DNA of 64,000 bases from Streptomyces sp. Alt3 (GTDB lineage: Bacteria > Actinomycetota > Actinomycetes > Streptomycetales > Streptomycetaceae), in the NCBI RefSeq assembly GCF_030719215.1, contig NZ_CP120983.1, positions 806,001 through 870,000 on the forward strand, in the 5' to 3' direction. The notes under the pieces were generated by a model, which was given only the letters and a program-made list of their open reading frames with translations, ran no database searches and was not told the origin of the DNA. Position numbers and translations under genes: made by a program. Positions within the stretch are counted from its first letter, which is position 1, and each line of letters starts with the position of its first letter. Positions 33,937 to 41,491 of the stretch are shown one piece after another.

Positions 33937-34200
33937 ATGACCGCCTCGCACCTCCTCGTTCCCGTGCCGATCCCCGACCGGGTCGCCGCGCTGATCGGCG
34001 CCTGCACCCCGTCGCACATCCTGGAGGCGGAGTTCGACGCCGACTGCGCCGCCCGTGAGGTCCGCAGGTTCCGGGGGCCGAGGCTCGGCATCGAGGACCA
34101 GGCCGACCGCGAGCAGGCGCTGTCCGAGCTCGCCTGGGCCAACAAGGTGCTGTCCGCCCGCCACCCGCAGCTCGCGGTCCGTCCGAACAGCGCCTGGTGA
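33937..34200 (+). CDS. small hypothetical protein, 87 aa
   Basis: I do not recognise this protein. It is 87 residues, soluble, with no signal peptide or membrane segment. It is mostly helical in appearance (PDRVAALIGACTPSHILEAEF; DQADREQALSELAWANKVLSARH). GAGGGA precedes the ATG, and codon use matches the neighbours, so the gene looks real. The TTAC-N6-GTAA site upstream and the two downstream frame it, suggesting shared control with the SCP2 and acyl-CoA dehydrogenase genes. Confidence 0.6.
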   Translation: MTASHLLVPVPIPDRVAALIGACTPSHILEAEFDADCAAREVRRFRGPRLGIEDQADREQALSELAWANKVLSARHPQLAVRPNSAW

Positions 34201-34233
34201 CGCTTCTTGCGCTGCGACGACGGCCGCCTTACC

Positions 34234-34263
34234 TTACCCAGAAGTAAGTTTACTCTGGAGTAA
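34234..34263. promoter_or_regulatory. tandem TTAC-N6-GTAA operators
   Basis: Two 14-bp sites, TTACCCAGAAGTAA (34234-34247) and TTACTCTGGAGTAA (34250-34263), lie 16 bases apart start to start. The second is a perfect palindrome with TTACTC/GAGTAA arms and overlaps the ribosome site of the gene starting at 34273. The arrangement is typical of a dimeric repressor such as a TetR or MerR protein; no such gene is in view. Confidence 0.55.
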
Positions 34264-34272
34264 GGATTTGGC

Positions 34273-34479
34273 GTGGCCGACAACAGCAGCGGCAACCTCA
34301 CCGACGAACTGTCCGGGCTCGACTTCGCCGCCGTATCCCCGGAGGACTTCGCGCGGATCGTGAAGGGGCTGTCCGCCGAGCAGCTCGGCGAGGTGATGCA
34401 CGGCGACCTGCGCACACGGGTGCTGAGCGAGGTGTTCGGGCGGATGCGGCAGCAGTTCCGCCCGGAGGCGGCCGGCTGA
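34273..34479 (+). pseudogene. N-terminal part of split SCP2-type protein
   Basis: A 68-residue frame with a GTG start and AAGGA upstream. The sequence (DFAAVSPEDFARIVKGL, RTRVLSEVFGRMRQQFRP) looks like the N-terminal helical region of actinobacterial SCP2 sterol-binding proteins of about 155 residues. It ends at TGA 34477-34479. The SCP2 domain continues at once in the -1 frame from a CTG at 34476. One extra base at GGC-TGA would restore a single reading frame. This could be a true mutation, an assembly error, recoding, or overlapping genes with an unusual start. Confidence 0.6.
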
Positions 34480-34742
34480 AAGCCCTGATCCGCTGGAAGA
34501 TCACCGGCGAGAACGAGGAGGTCTACGAGACCTCCATAGCCGACGGCGCCTGCACGGTGAGCGCGGGCCGCTCCGACGCCGAGCCCCGGACGACGCTGGT
34601 GATGGGCGACGCCGAATTCCTCAAGCTGGTCTCCGGCAACGGCAATCCCGTGACGATGTTCATGATGCGCAGGCTGAAGGTCGTGGGCGACGTCGGCCTG
34701 GCCTCGGGCCTGACCCGCTACTTCGACATCCCGAAGGCCTGA
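34476..34742 (+). CDS. SCP2 sterol-carrier domain (C-terminal part of split gene)
   Basis: Frame of 88 residues from CTG 34476 to the stop at 34742. It starts LKALIRWKITG and carries an SCP2-like beta-alpha fold pattern: GACTVSAGR, TTLVMGDAEFLKLVSGNGNP, then MRRLKVVGDVGLASGLTRYF. The SCP2 fold binds fatty acyl or sterol ligands. If translated alone it would need a CTG start overlapping the previous stop (CTGA); a later ATG at 34602 would remove the first strands. Best read as the C-terminal part of the frame at 34273-34479. The acyl-CoA dehydrogenase gene starts four bases later. Confidence 0.6.
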   Translation: MKALIRWKITGENEEVYETSIADGACTVSAGRSDAEPRTTLVMGDAEFLKLVSGNGNPVTMFMMRRLKVVGDVGLASGLTRYFDIPKA

Positions 34743-34746
34743 GCCC

Positions 34747-35961
34747 ATGAGCTACTTCTCCCTCGCCCTGACCGAGGAACAGCAGGACCTGCGCCACTGG
34801 GTGCACGGCTTCGCCGCCCAGGTGGTGCGCCCCGCGGCGGCCGAGTGGGACGCCCGGGAGGAGACCCCGTGGCCGGTGATCCAGGAGGCGGCGAGGATCG
34901 GCCTGTACGGATTCGAGTCGCTCGCCGACATGTACGGCGACCCGAGCGGGCTTTCCCTCCAGATAGCCAACGAGGAGCTCTTCTGGGGTGATGCCGGGAT
35001 CGGCATGGCCCTGTTCGGCACCTCGCTCGCGGTTGCCGGGATCTTCGCCTCCGGCACCCCGGACCAGCTCGCCGAGTGGGTCCCGCAGTGCTACGGCGAC
35101 GAGGACGACCCGAAGGTGGCCGCCTTCTGCGTCTCCGAGCCGCAGGCCGGCTCCGACGTCTCGGCGATGGCCACCAGGGCCCGCTACGACGAGGCCAGGG
35201 ACGAGTGGGTGCTCTCCGGTCAGAAGGCGTGGATCACGAACGGCGGGATCGCCGAGATCCATGTGGTGGTCGCCTCGGTCGACGCCGCGCTCGGAGCCCG
35301 CGGGCAGGCCGCGTTCATCGTGCCGCCCGGGACGAAGGGCCTGGCGGCGGGCCGCACCATCAAGAAGCTCGGCCTGCGCGCCTCACACACCGCGGACGTC
35401 TTCCTCGACGACGTACGCGTCCCGGGGCACTGTCTGCTGGGTGGGAAGGAGAAGCTGGACAGGCGGCTGGCCCGCGCCCGGGAGGGCGGCACCGCCAAGG
35501 GGCAGGCCGCCACGGCGACCTTCGAGGTGAGCCGCCCCACCGTGGGCGCACAGGCCCTGGGCATCGCCCGGGCGGCGTACGAGTACGCGCTGGAGTACGC
35601 CGGGGAGCGCGAGGCCTTCGGCAGGCCCATCATCGAGAACCAGTCGATCGCGTTCGCCCTCGCCGACATCCGCACGGAGATCGAGGCCGTACGCCTGTTG
35701 ATCTGGCAGGCCGCCTGGATGGCCCGCAACGACCGGACCTTCGACGCCGGCCAGGGCTCCATGTCCAAACTCCGCGCGGGTGAACTGGCCGTCGCGGCAA
35801 CGGAGAAGGCCGTCCAGATCCTCGGCGGCGCGGGCTACAGCCGTGAGCACCCGGTGGAGCGGATGTACCGGGACGCCAAGATCTACACGATTTTCGAGGG
35901 CACGAGCGAGATCCAGCGTCTGGTCATCTCCCGGGCCATCTCGGGGCGTCACATCCGCTGA
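34747..35961 (+). CDS. acyl-CoA dehydrogenase
   Basis: A 404-residue flavoenzyme that introduces a 2,3-double bond into acyl-CoA. Typical motifs are present: FCVSEPQAGSDVSAMATRA (about residues 127-145; FAD and substrate contacts), GQKAWITNGGIAEIHVVVAS, QILGGAGYSREHPVERMYRDAK, and IFEGTSEIQRLVISR with the probable catalytic base Glu384. The mid-protein segment with KEKLDRRLARAREGGTAKGQ is longer than usual for short-chain enzymes. Located directly after the SCP2 gene and probably in the same operon, under the TTAC-N6-GTAA sites. Substrate (fatty acid, branched or steroid side chain) cannot be set from sequence alone. Confidence 0.93.
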   Translation: MSYFSLALTEEQQDLRHWVHGFAAQVVRPAAAEWDAREETPWPVIQEAARIGLYGFESLADMYGDPSGLSLQIANEELFWGDAGIGMALFGTSLAVAGIFASGTPDQLAEWVPQCYGDEDDPKVAAFCVSEPQAGSDVSAMATRARYDEARDEWVLSGQKAWITNGGIAEIHVVVASVDAALGARGQAAFIVPPGTKGLAAGRTIKKLGLRASHTADVFLDDVRVPGHCLLGGKEKLDRRLARAREGGTAKGQAATATFEVSRPTVGAQALGIARAAYEYALEYAGEREAFGRPIIENQSIAFALADIRTEIEAVRLLIWQAAWMARNDRTFDAGQGSMSKLRAGELAVAATEKAVQILGGAGYSREHPVERMYRDAKIYTIFEGTSEIQRLVISRAISGRHIR

Positions 35962-35993
35962 CGCTCCCGGAGCCCGCGGACGGCACATCCCCC

Positions 35994-36026
35994 GGAGCCG
36001 ATGCGGCGGTCCACCGCACCGGCTCC
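35994..36026. terminator. bidirectional hairpin between acyl-CoA dehydrogenase and P450
   Basis: GGAGCCG (35994-36000) pairs with CGGCTCC (36020-36026), one mismatch, then TGCGG (36002-36006) with CCGCA (36014-36018) around a short loop. It sits between convergent stops at 35961 and 36030 and could serve both transcripts. Confidence 0.6.
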
Positions 36027-36029
36027 CGC

Positions 36030-37256
36030 TCAGGCCCCTGCCGGGGTGAACCGCACCGGGAGCGCCGCCGGACCGCGGGTGAAGACGCCCTTCTCGACCG
36101 GCTGGAAGCCGTCGGCGAGACGCAGGTCCGGCATGGCGTCGAGCAGTTGGTTCACCCCGGTCTCGACCTCGGCCCGGGCCAGCAGCGCGCCCACGCAGAA
36201 GTGCCGGCCCAGCGCGAACGCCAGGTGGTCGGCCGCAGCCGAGAACGCCGTCGTGCTGGTCAGGTCGTCGCGGAACAGGTCGAAGGTGTCCGGGTCGGCG
36301 TAGCGGGCCTCGTCCCGGTTGGCCGAGCCGATGAGGCAGGTGACGGTGGCACCGGCCGGCACGGTGCCACCGGAGAGCTCCACCTCGCCCGCCGTCTGGC
36401 GCATGATCATGTGGACCGGCGGGGTGTAGCGCAGCGTCTCGGCGAAGGCGCGGTCGACGAGTGAGCGGTCCCGCTGCACGGCGGCGAGCTGCTCGGGGTG
36501 GGCCAGCAGGTTGGCGAAGACCGAGGCGATGGCCTTGTCGGTCGTCTCCCCACCGGCCGCGAGCAGCAGGCTGCAGAACGCCTTGATGTCCTCGTCGCTC
36601 ATCCGTACGCCGTCGACCTCGGCGGCACAGAGCGCGGAGAGCAGGTCGTCCCCGGGCTCCTCCCTGCGCCGCTGGATCACCGGGATCATGTACTCGGCGA
36701 ACTCCTGCCGGGTGCGCTCCCCCGCGGCCGTGACCGCGGGGTCGCCCGCCAGGTTGCCGAGGAAGGCGATGACATTGGTGTACCAGCCGTGGAAGCGCTG
36801 GTGGTCCTCCCTGTCCAGGCCCAGCATGTCGGCGATGACCAGGACGGGGAAGCGTGTCGCGAACGCCTCGACGAGGTCGGTCTCCCCGGTGTTCCGGAAG
36901 GCGTCGATGAGCTCACGGGCGTTCCGCTCGATGACGGGAAGGAACTTCTCCTGGAGGTCCGCGCCGCGGAAGGCCGGGGCGACCAGGGCCCGGCGCACCG
37001 CGTGTTCCCTGCCGCTGAGCTGGAGGATCGTCCGGCCGTGGACGGGCTCCAGCTGCCAGTCGTAGTTCTCGGTGGTGAACTCCTGGGCCCGGTCCTTGAA
37101 GACGCGCTCGACGTCCTCGTACCGGGAGACGAGGTAGCTGCCCGTGGGCTCGTGGTGGATGAGGGGGGCGCTCTCGCGCATCGTCCGGTAGGCCCCGTAG
37201 GGATCGGCGGCGAAGGCGGGCGAGAGAATGTCGGGCGGTGACGAAGCCTGGGACAC
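36030..37256 (-). CDS. cytochrome P450
   Basis: A 408-residue soluble bacterial P450. The I-helix has AAGGETTD (residues 233-240), the K-helix ExxR is ETLR (Glu273-Arg276), and the heme loop FALGRHFCVG places the cysteine ligand at Cys354. The start GTG has AGGAG upstream. It is convergent with the acyl-CoA dehydrogenase and divergent from an ATP-grasp-like gene across 70 bases. It would hydroxylate a lipophilic substrate with electrons from a ferredoxin; no ferredoxin gene is adjacent. Given the location beside SCP2 and acyl-CoA dehydrogenase genes, a fatty acid or steroid is plausible but unproven. Confidence 0.93.
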   Translation of the reverse strand: MSQASSPPDILSPAFAADPYGAYRTMRESAPLIHHEPTGSYLVSRYEDVERVFKDRAQEFTTENYDWQLEPVHGRTILQLSGREHAVRRALVAPAFRGADLQEKFLPVIERNARELIDAFRNTGETDLVEAFATRFPVLVIADMLGLDREDHQRFHGWYTNVIAFLGNLAGDPAVTAAGERTRQEFAEYMIPVIQRRREEPGDDLLSALCAAEVDGVRMSDEDIKAFCSLLLAAGGETTDKAIASVFANLLAHPEQLAAVQRDRSLVDRAFAETLRYTPPVHMIMRQTAGEVELSGGTVPAGATVTCLIGSANRDEARYADPDTFDLFRDDLTSTTAFSAAADHLAFALGRHFCVGALLARAEVETGVNQLLDAMPDLRLADGFQPVEKGVFTRGPAALPVRFTPAGA

Positions 37257-37326
37257 GTGTGACTCCTGTGGGGCAGAGATCAGGATGCTTCATGGCGGTG
37301 AACGGGCAGCACCGGCAAGGCTATTG

Positions 37327-38199
37327 ATGTCCGGCCCGATACCGAACCCCCTGGGAGTATTCTTGATCGCCGCGTCCGGCCCACCGCGTCCTTCCGTCCT
37401 GTTCGTCACCGATCTCGCCTACGAGGCGCGCGGACGGCGCTACTGCGACGAGGACATCTTCCTGACGTCCCGGCTCCGCGAGACCTTCGACGTCGCCCTC
37501 TGTCACCCCCGGGACGCGGCGGCGCTGCTGGACGGCTTCGACGCGGTCGTCGTCCGCAACAGCGGTCCGGTGCTGCACTACCAGCAGGCGTACGACGCGT
37601 TCGTGGCCCGGGCACGGCAGTCGGGAGCCCTGGTCTGCAACACGCTGGACGGACGCGGGGACATGGCGGGCAAGCAGTATCTGGTCGATCTGAGCCGGGC
37701 CGGCTTCCCGGTGATCCCGACCGTGGACCGTGCGGCCGATCTCGGGCTGCTCCCCCGGTCGGACGGGTACGTGGTCAAGCCCAAGCTCGGCGCGGACTCG
37801 GTCGGGCTGCGGTTCACCGAGCGGCCGGAACTTCCCGAGGACGCCGACGGCACCCTTCTCGTCCAGCCCCGGATCGACTTCCGCTACGAGGTGTCCTTCT
37901 ACTTCGTCGACCACGACTTCCAGTACGCCCTCCACGCCCCGCGTCCGGAGCGGCGCTGGGTGCTCGAACCGTACGCGCCGAGCCCCGAGGACCTGGCCTT
38001 CGCACGCCGTTTCGTCGAGTGGAACACGCTCACGCACGGTGTCCAGCGGGTCGACGCCTGCCGGACACCGGAGGGCGACCTGCTGCTCGTCGAGCTGGAG
38101 GACCTCAATCCGTACCTGTCCCTCGACCGGGTCCCGGAAGAGGTCCGTGAGGCTTTCGTGGCCCGGCTGACGGCCTGCGTACGGGAGCTGACGGCCTGA
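37327..38199 (+). CDS. ATP-grasp-like protein
   Basis: A 290-residue cytoplasmic protein resembling the ATP-grasp superfamily. Early sequence VLFVTDLAYEARGRRYCDEDIFL and FDAVVVRNSGPVLHYQQAY form a Rossmann-like pre-ATP-grasp domain. Later come GDMAGKQYLVDLSRAGFPVIPT, VVKPKLGADSVGLRF (the ATP-binding lysine strand and glycine loop), and VELEDLNPYLSLD, which would hold the metal-binding acid/Asn residues. Such enzymes ligate an acid to an amine or thiol. TTG at 37363, preceded by GGGAG, is an alternative start that would remove 12 residues. Divergent from the P450; partner and product unknown. Confidence 0.7.
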   Translation: MSGPIPNPLGVFLIAASGPPRPSVLFVTDLAYEARGRRYCDEDIFLTSRLRETFDVALCHPRDAAALLDGFDAVVVRNSGPVLHYQQAYDAFVARARQSGALVCNTLDGRGDMAGKQYLVDLSRAGFPVIPTVDRAADLGLLPRSDGYVVKPKLGADSVGLRFTERPELPEDADGTLLVQPRIDFRYEVSFYFVDHDFQYALHAPRPERRWVLEPYAPSPEDLAFARRFVEWNTLTHGVQRVDACRTPEGDLLLVELEDLNPYLSLDRVPEEVREAFVARLTACVRELTA

Positions 38200-38254
38200 C
38201 CCGTCCGGCTCGCCCCCGCATGCGTGATCCAGGGCCGGGTGTGAGGGTGCGAGG

Positions 38255-40330
38255 GTGACCACTGCCAGCGAGACCTCATCCGCCGCGCAGAGTGCCGCAG
38301 CGCCACCCGTCCTCGACCCCAGGCGCCGGAACATCGTCTTCGCCACGATCGTGCTGGGGATCCTGCTCGCCGCGCTGGACCAGACGATCGTGGGGACGGC
38401 GCTCCCCACGATCGTCTCGGACCTCGGCGGCGCGGAGCACATGTCCTGGGTGGTGACGGCCTATCTGCTGGCCGAGACCGTGGCGACGGTGCTGGTCGGG
38501 AAGTTCGGCGACCTCTTCGGCCGGAAGCTCATCTTCCAGATCTCGGCCGTCATCTTCATCACCGGCTCGTTCCTGTGCGGGCTCGCCTCGAACATGCTGC
38601 TGCTGATCATCTGGCGGGGTCTCCAGGGCATCGGCGCGGGCGGACTCATGGTCACCTCCATGGCGCTGATCGCCGATGTCATCCCGCTGCGGGACCGGGG
38701 CAAGTACCAGGGGGCCATCGGTGCGGTGTTCGGTGTGGCCACGGTCGTCGGTCCCCTGCTGGGCGGACTGTTCACCGATCATCTGACCTGGCGATGGGCG
38801 TTCTACGTGAACGTGCCGATCGCGATCGTGGTGGTCATCGCCGCCGCCCGCAACATCCCTTCCGTGCGCGCGGCCGGACGCCCGGTCATCGACTACCTGG
38901 GCATCGGGCTGGTCGCCGTCGGGGCCAGCGCGCTGATCCTCGGCACGAGCTGGGGCGGCAACGAGTACGCCTGGGGCTCCCCGGTCATCATCGGCCTGTT
39001 CGTCGGGGGCCTGATCGCACTGGCGCTCTTCTGCCTCGTGGAGACACGGGCGAAGGAGCCGATGCTGCCGATGCGGCTGTTCCGCAACCCGGTCTTCGCG
39101 GTCTGCTCCATCCTGAGCTTCATCGTGGGCTTCGCCATGCTCGGCGCGATGATCTACCTGCCGACGTATCTGCAGTACGTCGACGGGGACTCCGCCACCC
39201 TCTCCGGGGTGCGGACCCTTCCGCTGGTGATCGGCCTGCTGGCCGCCTCGATCTTCAGCGGCAACGTGGTCAGCAGGACGGGCCACTACCGCTTCTTCCC
39301 GGTGATCGGTTCGCTCGTGATGGCGGCCGGCCTCTACCTCCTGTCCAGGATGGGCCCGGGCAGCGGGGTGTGGCTGGAGTCGCTGTACATGCTGGTGCTG
39401 GGCATCGGGATCGGGCTGTCGATGCAGGTACTGACCATCGCCGTGCAGAACACGGTCGACTACTCGGACCTCGGCACCGCGACCTCCGGCGTGACGTTCT
39501 TCCGTACGCTCGGCAGCTCGTTCGGCACGGCGGTGTTCGGCACGATCTACGCCAACGCGCTGCGGCCGAATCTGACCCAGGGTGTCGAGCAGGCGGCGCG
39601 GGCGGGCGGCGATCCGGCGTCCCTGGCGCGGGTCGCGGAGAGCCCGCAGGCCGTGCACGCCCTGCCGCCCGAACAGACCGCGCCCCTCGCCCAGGCCTAC
39701 GCGGACACCCTCCACACGGTCTTCCTCTGGACGGTGCCGGTGGCCCTGCTGGGGTTCGTGGTCTCGCTCTTCCTGAAGCAGGTGAAGCTGCGCGACAGCG
39801 CGCGGGCGGGCTCGACCGACATGGGCGAGGGCTTCGCCCAGCCGAGGACCGGTGACGCGGCGAACGTGCTCGAATCCGCAGTGGCCCGGATCATGCACCG
39901 GACCGGCCCCGACACGGCACGCCGGATCGTGGCGGAGTCCGACACCCGGCTCGACGTCGCGGGGGCCTGGGCCGTGATGCAGGTCGATCTCTTCACCCGG
40001 ATGGTGGGCCACGCCGGGCTCCGGCTGATCGCCGCCCGGCACCGGATCCCGCCGGAGGTGCTGGTGCCCGTCTTCGACCGGATGATCGAGGAGGGCTACC
40101 TCACCGGGGACGGCCGGCTCTTCACCCATACGGCGGCAGGCAGTCGTGAGGCCGCGACGATCTCGGCGGCCTGGGGCCGCTGGCTCAACGAACGGCTCGC
40201 CGAGGACGGCGCCCGGCCGGACGACCGGCAGCTGCGGGCGGCGGTCGACGTGATCGCCAAGCGACTGCTCGCGGAGGACCTGGAGCAGCAGCTGGCCCCG
40301 TCGACGGAGCGGACGGCCGCCTCTGTGTGA
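38255..40330 (+). CDS. MFS drug exporter (DHA2) with C-terminal cytosolic extension
   Basis: A 691-residue transporter. Residues about 25-515 match the 14-helix DHA2/EmrB-QacA family: LDQTIVGTALPTIVSDLGG in helix 1 and GVATVVGPLLGGLFTDHLTW (antiporter motif C). From about residue 520 to 691 a soluble extension follows, with RIMHRTGPDTARRIVAES, a winged-helix-like region (LIAARHRIPPEVLVPVFDRM; GYLTGDGRLFTHTAAG) and a terminal helix. The usual family length is about 480-530, so about 170 residues are extra. The GTG start has GAGGG close upstream. It probably exports toxic compounds or secondary metabolites by proton antiport. Confidence 0.9.
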   Translation: MTTASETSSAAQSAAAPPVLDPRRRNIVFATIVLGILLAALDQTIVGTALPTIVSDLGGAEHMSWVVTAYLLAETVATVLVGKFGDLFGRKLIFQISAVIFITGSFLCGLASNMLLLIIWRGLQGIGAGGLMVTSMALIADVIPLRDRGKYQGAIGAVFGVATVVGPLLGGLFTDHLTWRWAFYVNVPIAIVVVIAAARNIPSVRAAGRPVIDYLGIGLVAVGASALILGTSWGGNEYAWGSPVIIGLFVGGLIALALFCLVETRAKEPMLPMRLFRNPVFAVCSILSFIVGFAMLGAMIYLPTYLQYVDGDSATLSGVRTLPLVIGLLAASIFSGNVVSRTGHYRFFPVIGSLVMAAGLYLLSRMGPGSGVWLESLYMLVLGIGIGLSMQVLTIAVQNTVDYSDLGTATSGVTFFRTLGSSFGTAVFGTIYANALRPNLTQGVEQAARAGGDPASLARVAESPQAVHALPPEQTAPLAQAYADTLHTVFLWTVPVALLGFVVSLFLKQVKLRDSARAGSTDMGEGFAQPRTGDAANVLESAVARIMHRTGPDTARRIVAESDTRLDVAGAWAVMQVDLFTRMVGHAGLRLIAARHRIPPEVLVPVFDRMIEEGYLTGDGRLFTHTAAGSREAATISAAWGRWLNERLAEDGARPDDRQLRAAVDVIAKRLLAEDLEQQLAPSTERTAASV

Positions 40331-40340
40331 CGGCGCCCGC

Positions 40341-40928
40341 TCAGAGCTCCCAGGAGCGGGGGCGGTCCAGGGCCTCCCACTCCGGGCGGAGGAGGGACAG
40401 CACGGCGTTGTCGTAGCGGCGGCCCCGGTGGAGGCAGGACGCGCGGCGCACCCCCTCCGGGGCGAAACCGGCGGCGGCGAGGACCGAGAGGGCCGGGGCG
40501 TTGTCGGTGTGGGTGAGGGCCTCGACCCGGTGCATCGGCAGTTCGCCGAAGGCCAGGTCGGTGAGGGCGTCGAGGGCGGCGACGCCGAGGCCGCGCCCCC
40601 GGTGTTCCCGGTCGAGGAGCAGATAGGCCTCCGCGGTGCCTTCGGCCAGCTGCTGGTCGTGCAGGGCGATGAGGCCGGCCGGTGTGCCGTCGGGCAGCAG
40701 GACGAGGAAGTCGTCGCGGGAGCTGTCGTCGAGGTGGCGTTCGATGCGCTCGGTCAGCTCGTACAGCGAGCCGGGCCAGACGCCGGTCTCGTGCGCCGCC
40801 ACCGGATCGGAGCGCCAGCGGTGCACCAGCGGCGCGTCCGTGATCTCCAGGGGCGTGAAGGCGATACCGCGACCGCTCCAGCAGTGTGTCCGTCCGGCGT
40901 CCGGCTCCGTCGCGCTCTCGCTGTCCAT
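40341..40928 (-). CDS. GNAT family N-acetyltransferase
   Basis: A 195-residue acetyltransferase of the RimJ/RimL-like group. The acetyl-CoA motif A is REHRGRGLGVAALDALTDLAF (split here by the Arg-x-x-Gly-x-Gly/Ala pattern, residues about 117-137), followed by HRVEALTHTDNAPALSVLAAAGF, which is the usual motif B. It transfers an acetyl group to an amine, but the substrate (protein N-terminus, antibiotic or polyamine) is not visible. It converges on the MFS exporter with an 11-base gap, and no operon partner is evident. Confidence 0.88.
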   Translation of the reverse strand: MDSESATEPDAGRTHCWSGRGIAFTPLEITDAPLVHRWRSDPVAAHETGVWPGSLYELTERIERHLDDSSRDDFLVLLPDGTPAGLIALHDQQLAEGTAEAYLLLDREHRGRGLGVAALDALTDLAFGELPMHRVEALTHTDNAPALSVLAAAGFAPEGVRRASCLHRGRRYDNAVLSLLRPEWEALDRPRSWEL

Positions 40929-40971
40929 GCGCGGATCCTAGGAAGACGCGTCCGGCCGGGGCAACGGGATT

Positions 40972-41436
40972 TCAGTCGACGAAGACCGCTGCCGCGTAGA
41001 CCCAGGCGCCCTCGTGGCGCACGAAGCGGCTCTTCTCGTGGAGGGCGTCGGGGCGTCCGCCGTCGGTGTAGCGGGCCCGGAAGGTGACCGTTCCGGTGGT
41101 GTGGAAGGCACTGCCGTCGGTCGTCTCCAGGATCTCCAGGCCCGTCCAGCGCATGGCCGGGTCGAAGTCGACCGCCGGCGGGCGGGTGTCAGGGTGCCAG
41201 GTGCGCAGCAGGTAGGCGGCGTCCTGGACCACGAAGGCGGCGTACCGCGAGCGCATCAGTGCCTCGCAGGTGGGTGCGGCCGCGCCCCCGGAGTGGTACC
41301 TGCCGCAGCAGTCGGCGTACGTGGCGGGCAGGCCGCACGGGCAGGGGGAATCCGGGGCCGTCCGTCCGGGGTTCGCGCCGGCGGTCCTGGTGGAGGGGGC
41401 GCCGGATCCGGTCGGGCGGGAGGTGCGTCGTGACAT
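40972..41436 (-). CDS. YchJ-like SEC-C motif protein
   Basis: A 154-residue protein of the YchJ/UPF0225 family. After about 28 disordered residues comes a SEC-C zinc-binding motif (CPCGLPATYADCCGRYH), then the YchJ NTF2-like core (ALMRSRYAAFVVQDAAYLLRTWH; TGTVTFRARY; HEKSRFVRHEGAWVY). The family's biochemical role is unknown; the SEC-C motif commonly chelates zinc and mediates protein contacts. Stand-alone gene, minus strand. Confidence 0.88.
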   Translation of the reverse strand: MSRRTSRPTGSGAPSTRTAGANPGRTAPDSPCPCGLPATYADCCGRYHSGGAAAPTCEALMRSRYAAFVVQDAAYLLRTWHPDTRPPAVDFDPAMRWTGLEILETTDGSAFHTTGTVTFRARYTDGGRPDALHEKSRFVRHEGAWVYAAAVFVD

Positions 41437-41491
41437 GCCCCCATTGTCGCCGGTCGTCCCGGTGGCGGGTGGGCCGGGTTCCCGCTCCGGG

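Noticed and set aside
33831..34748. Minus-strand frame of about 305 codons opposite the SCP2 region
   Set aside because: It covers the tandem operator sites and the ribosome sites of three plus-strand genes, and has no recognisable domain.
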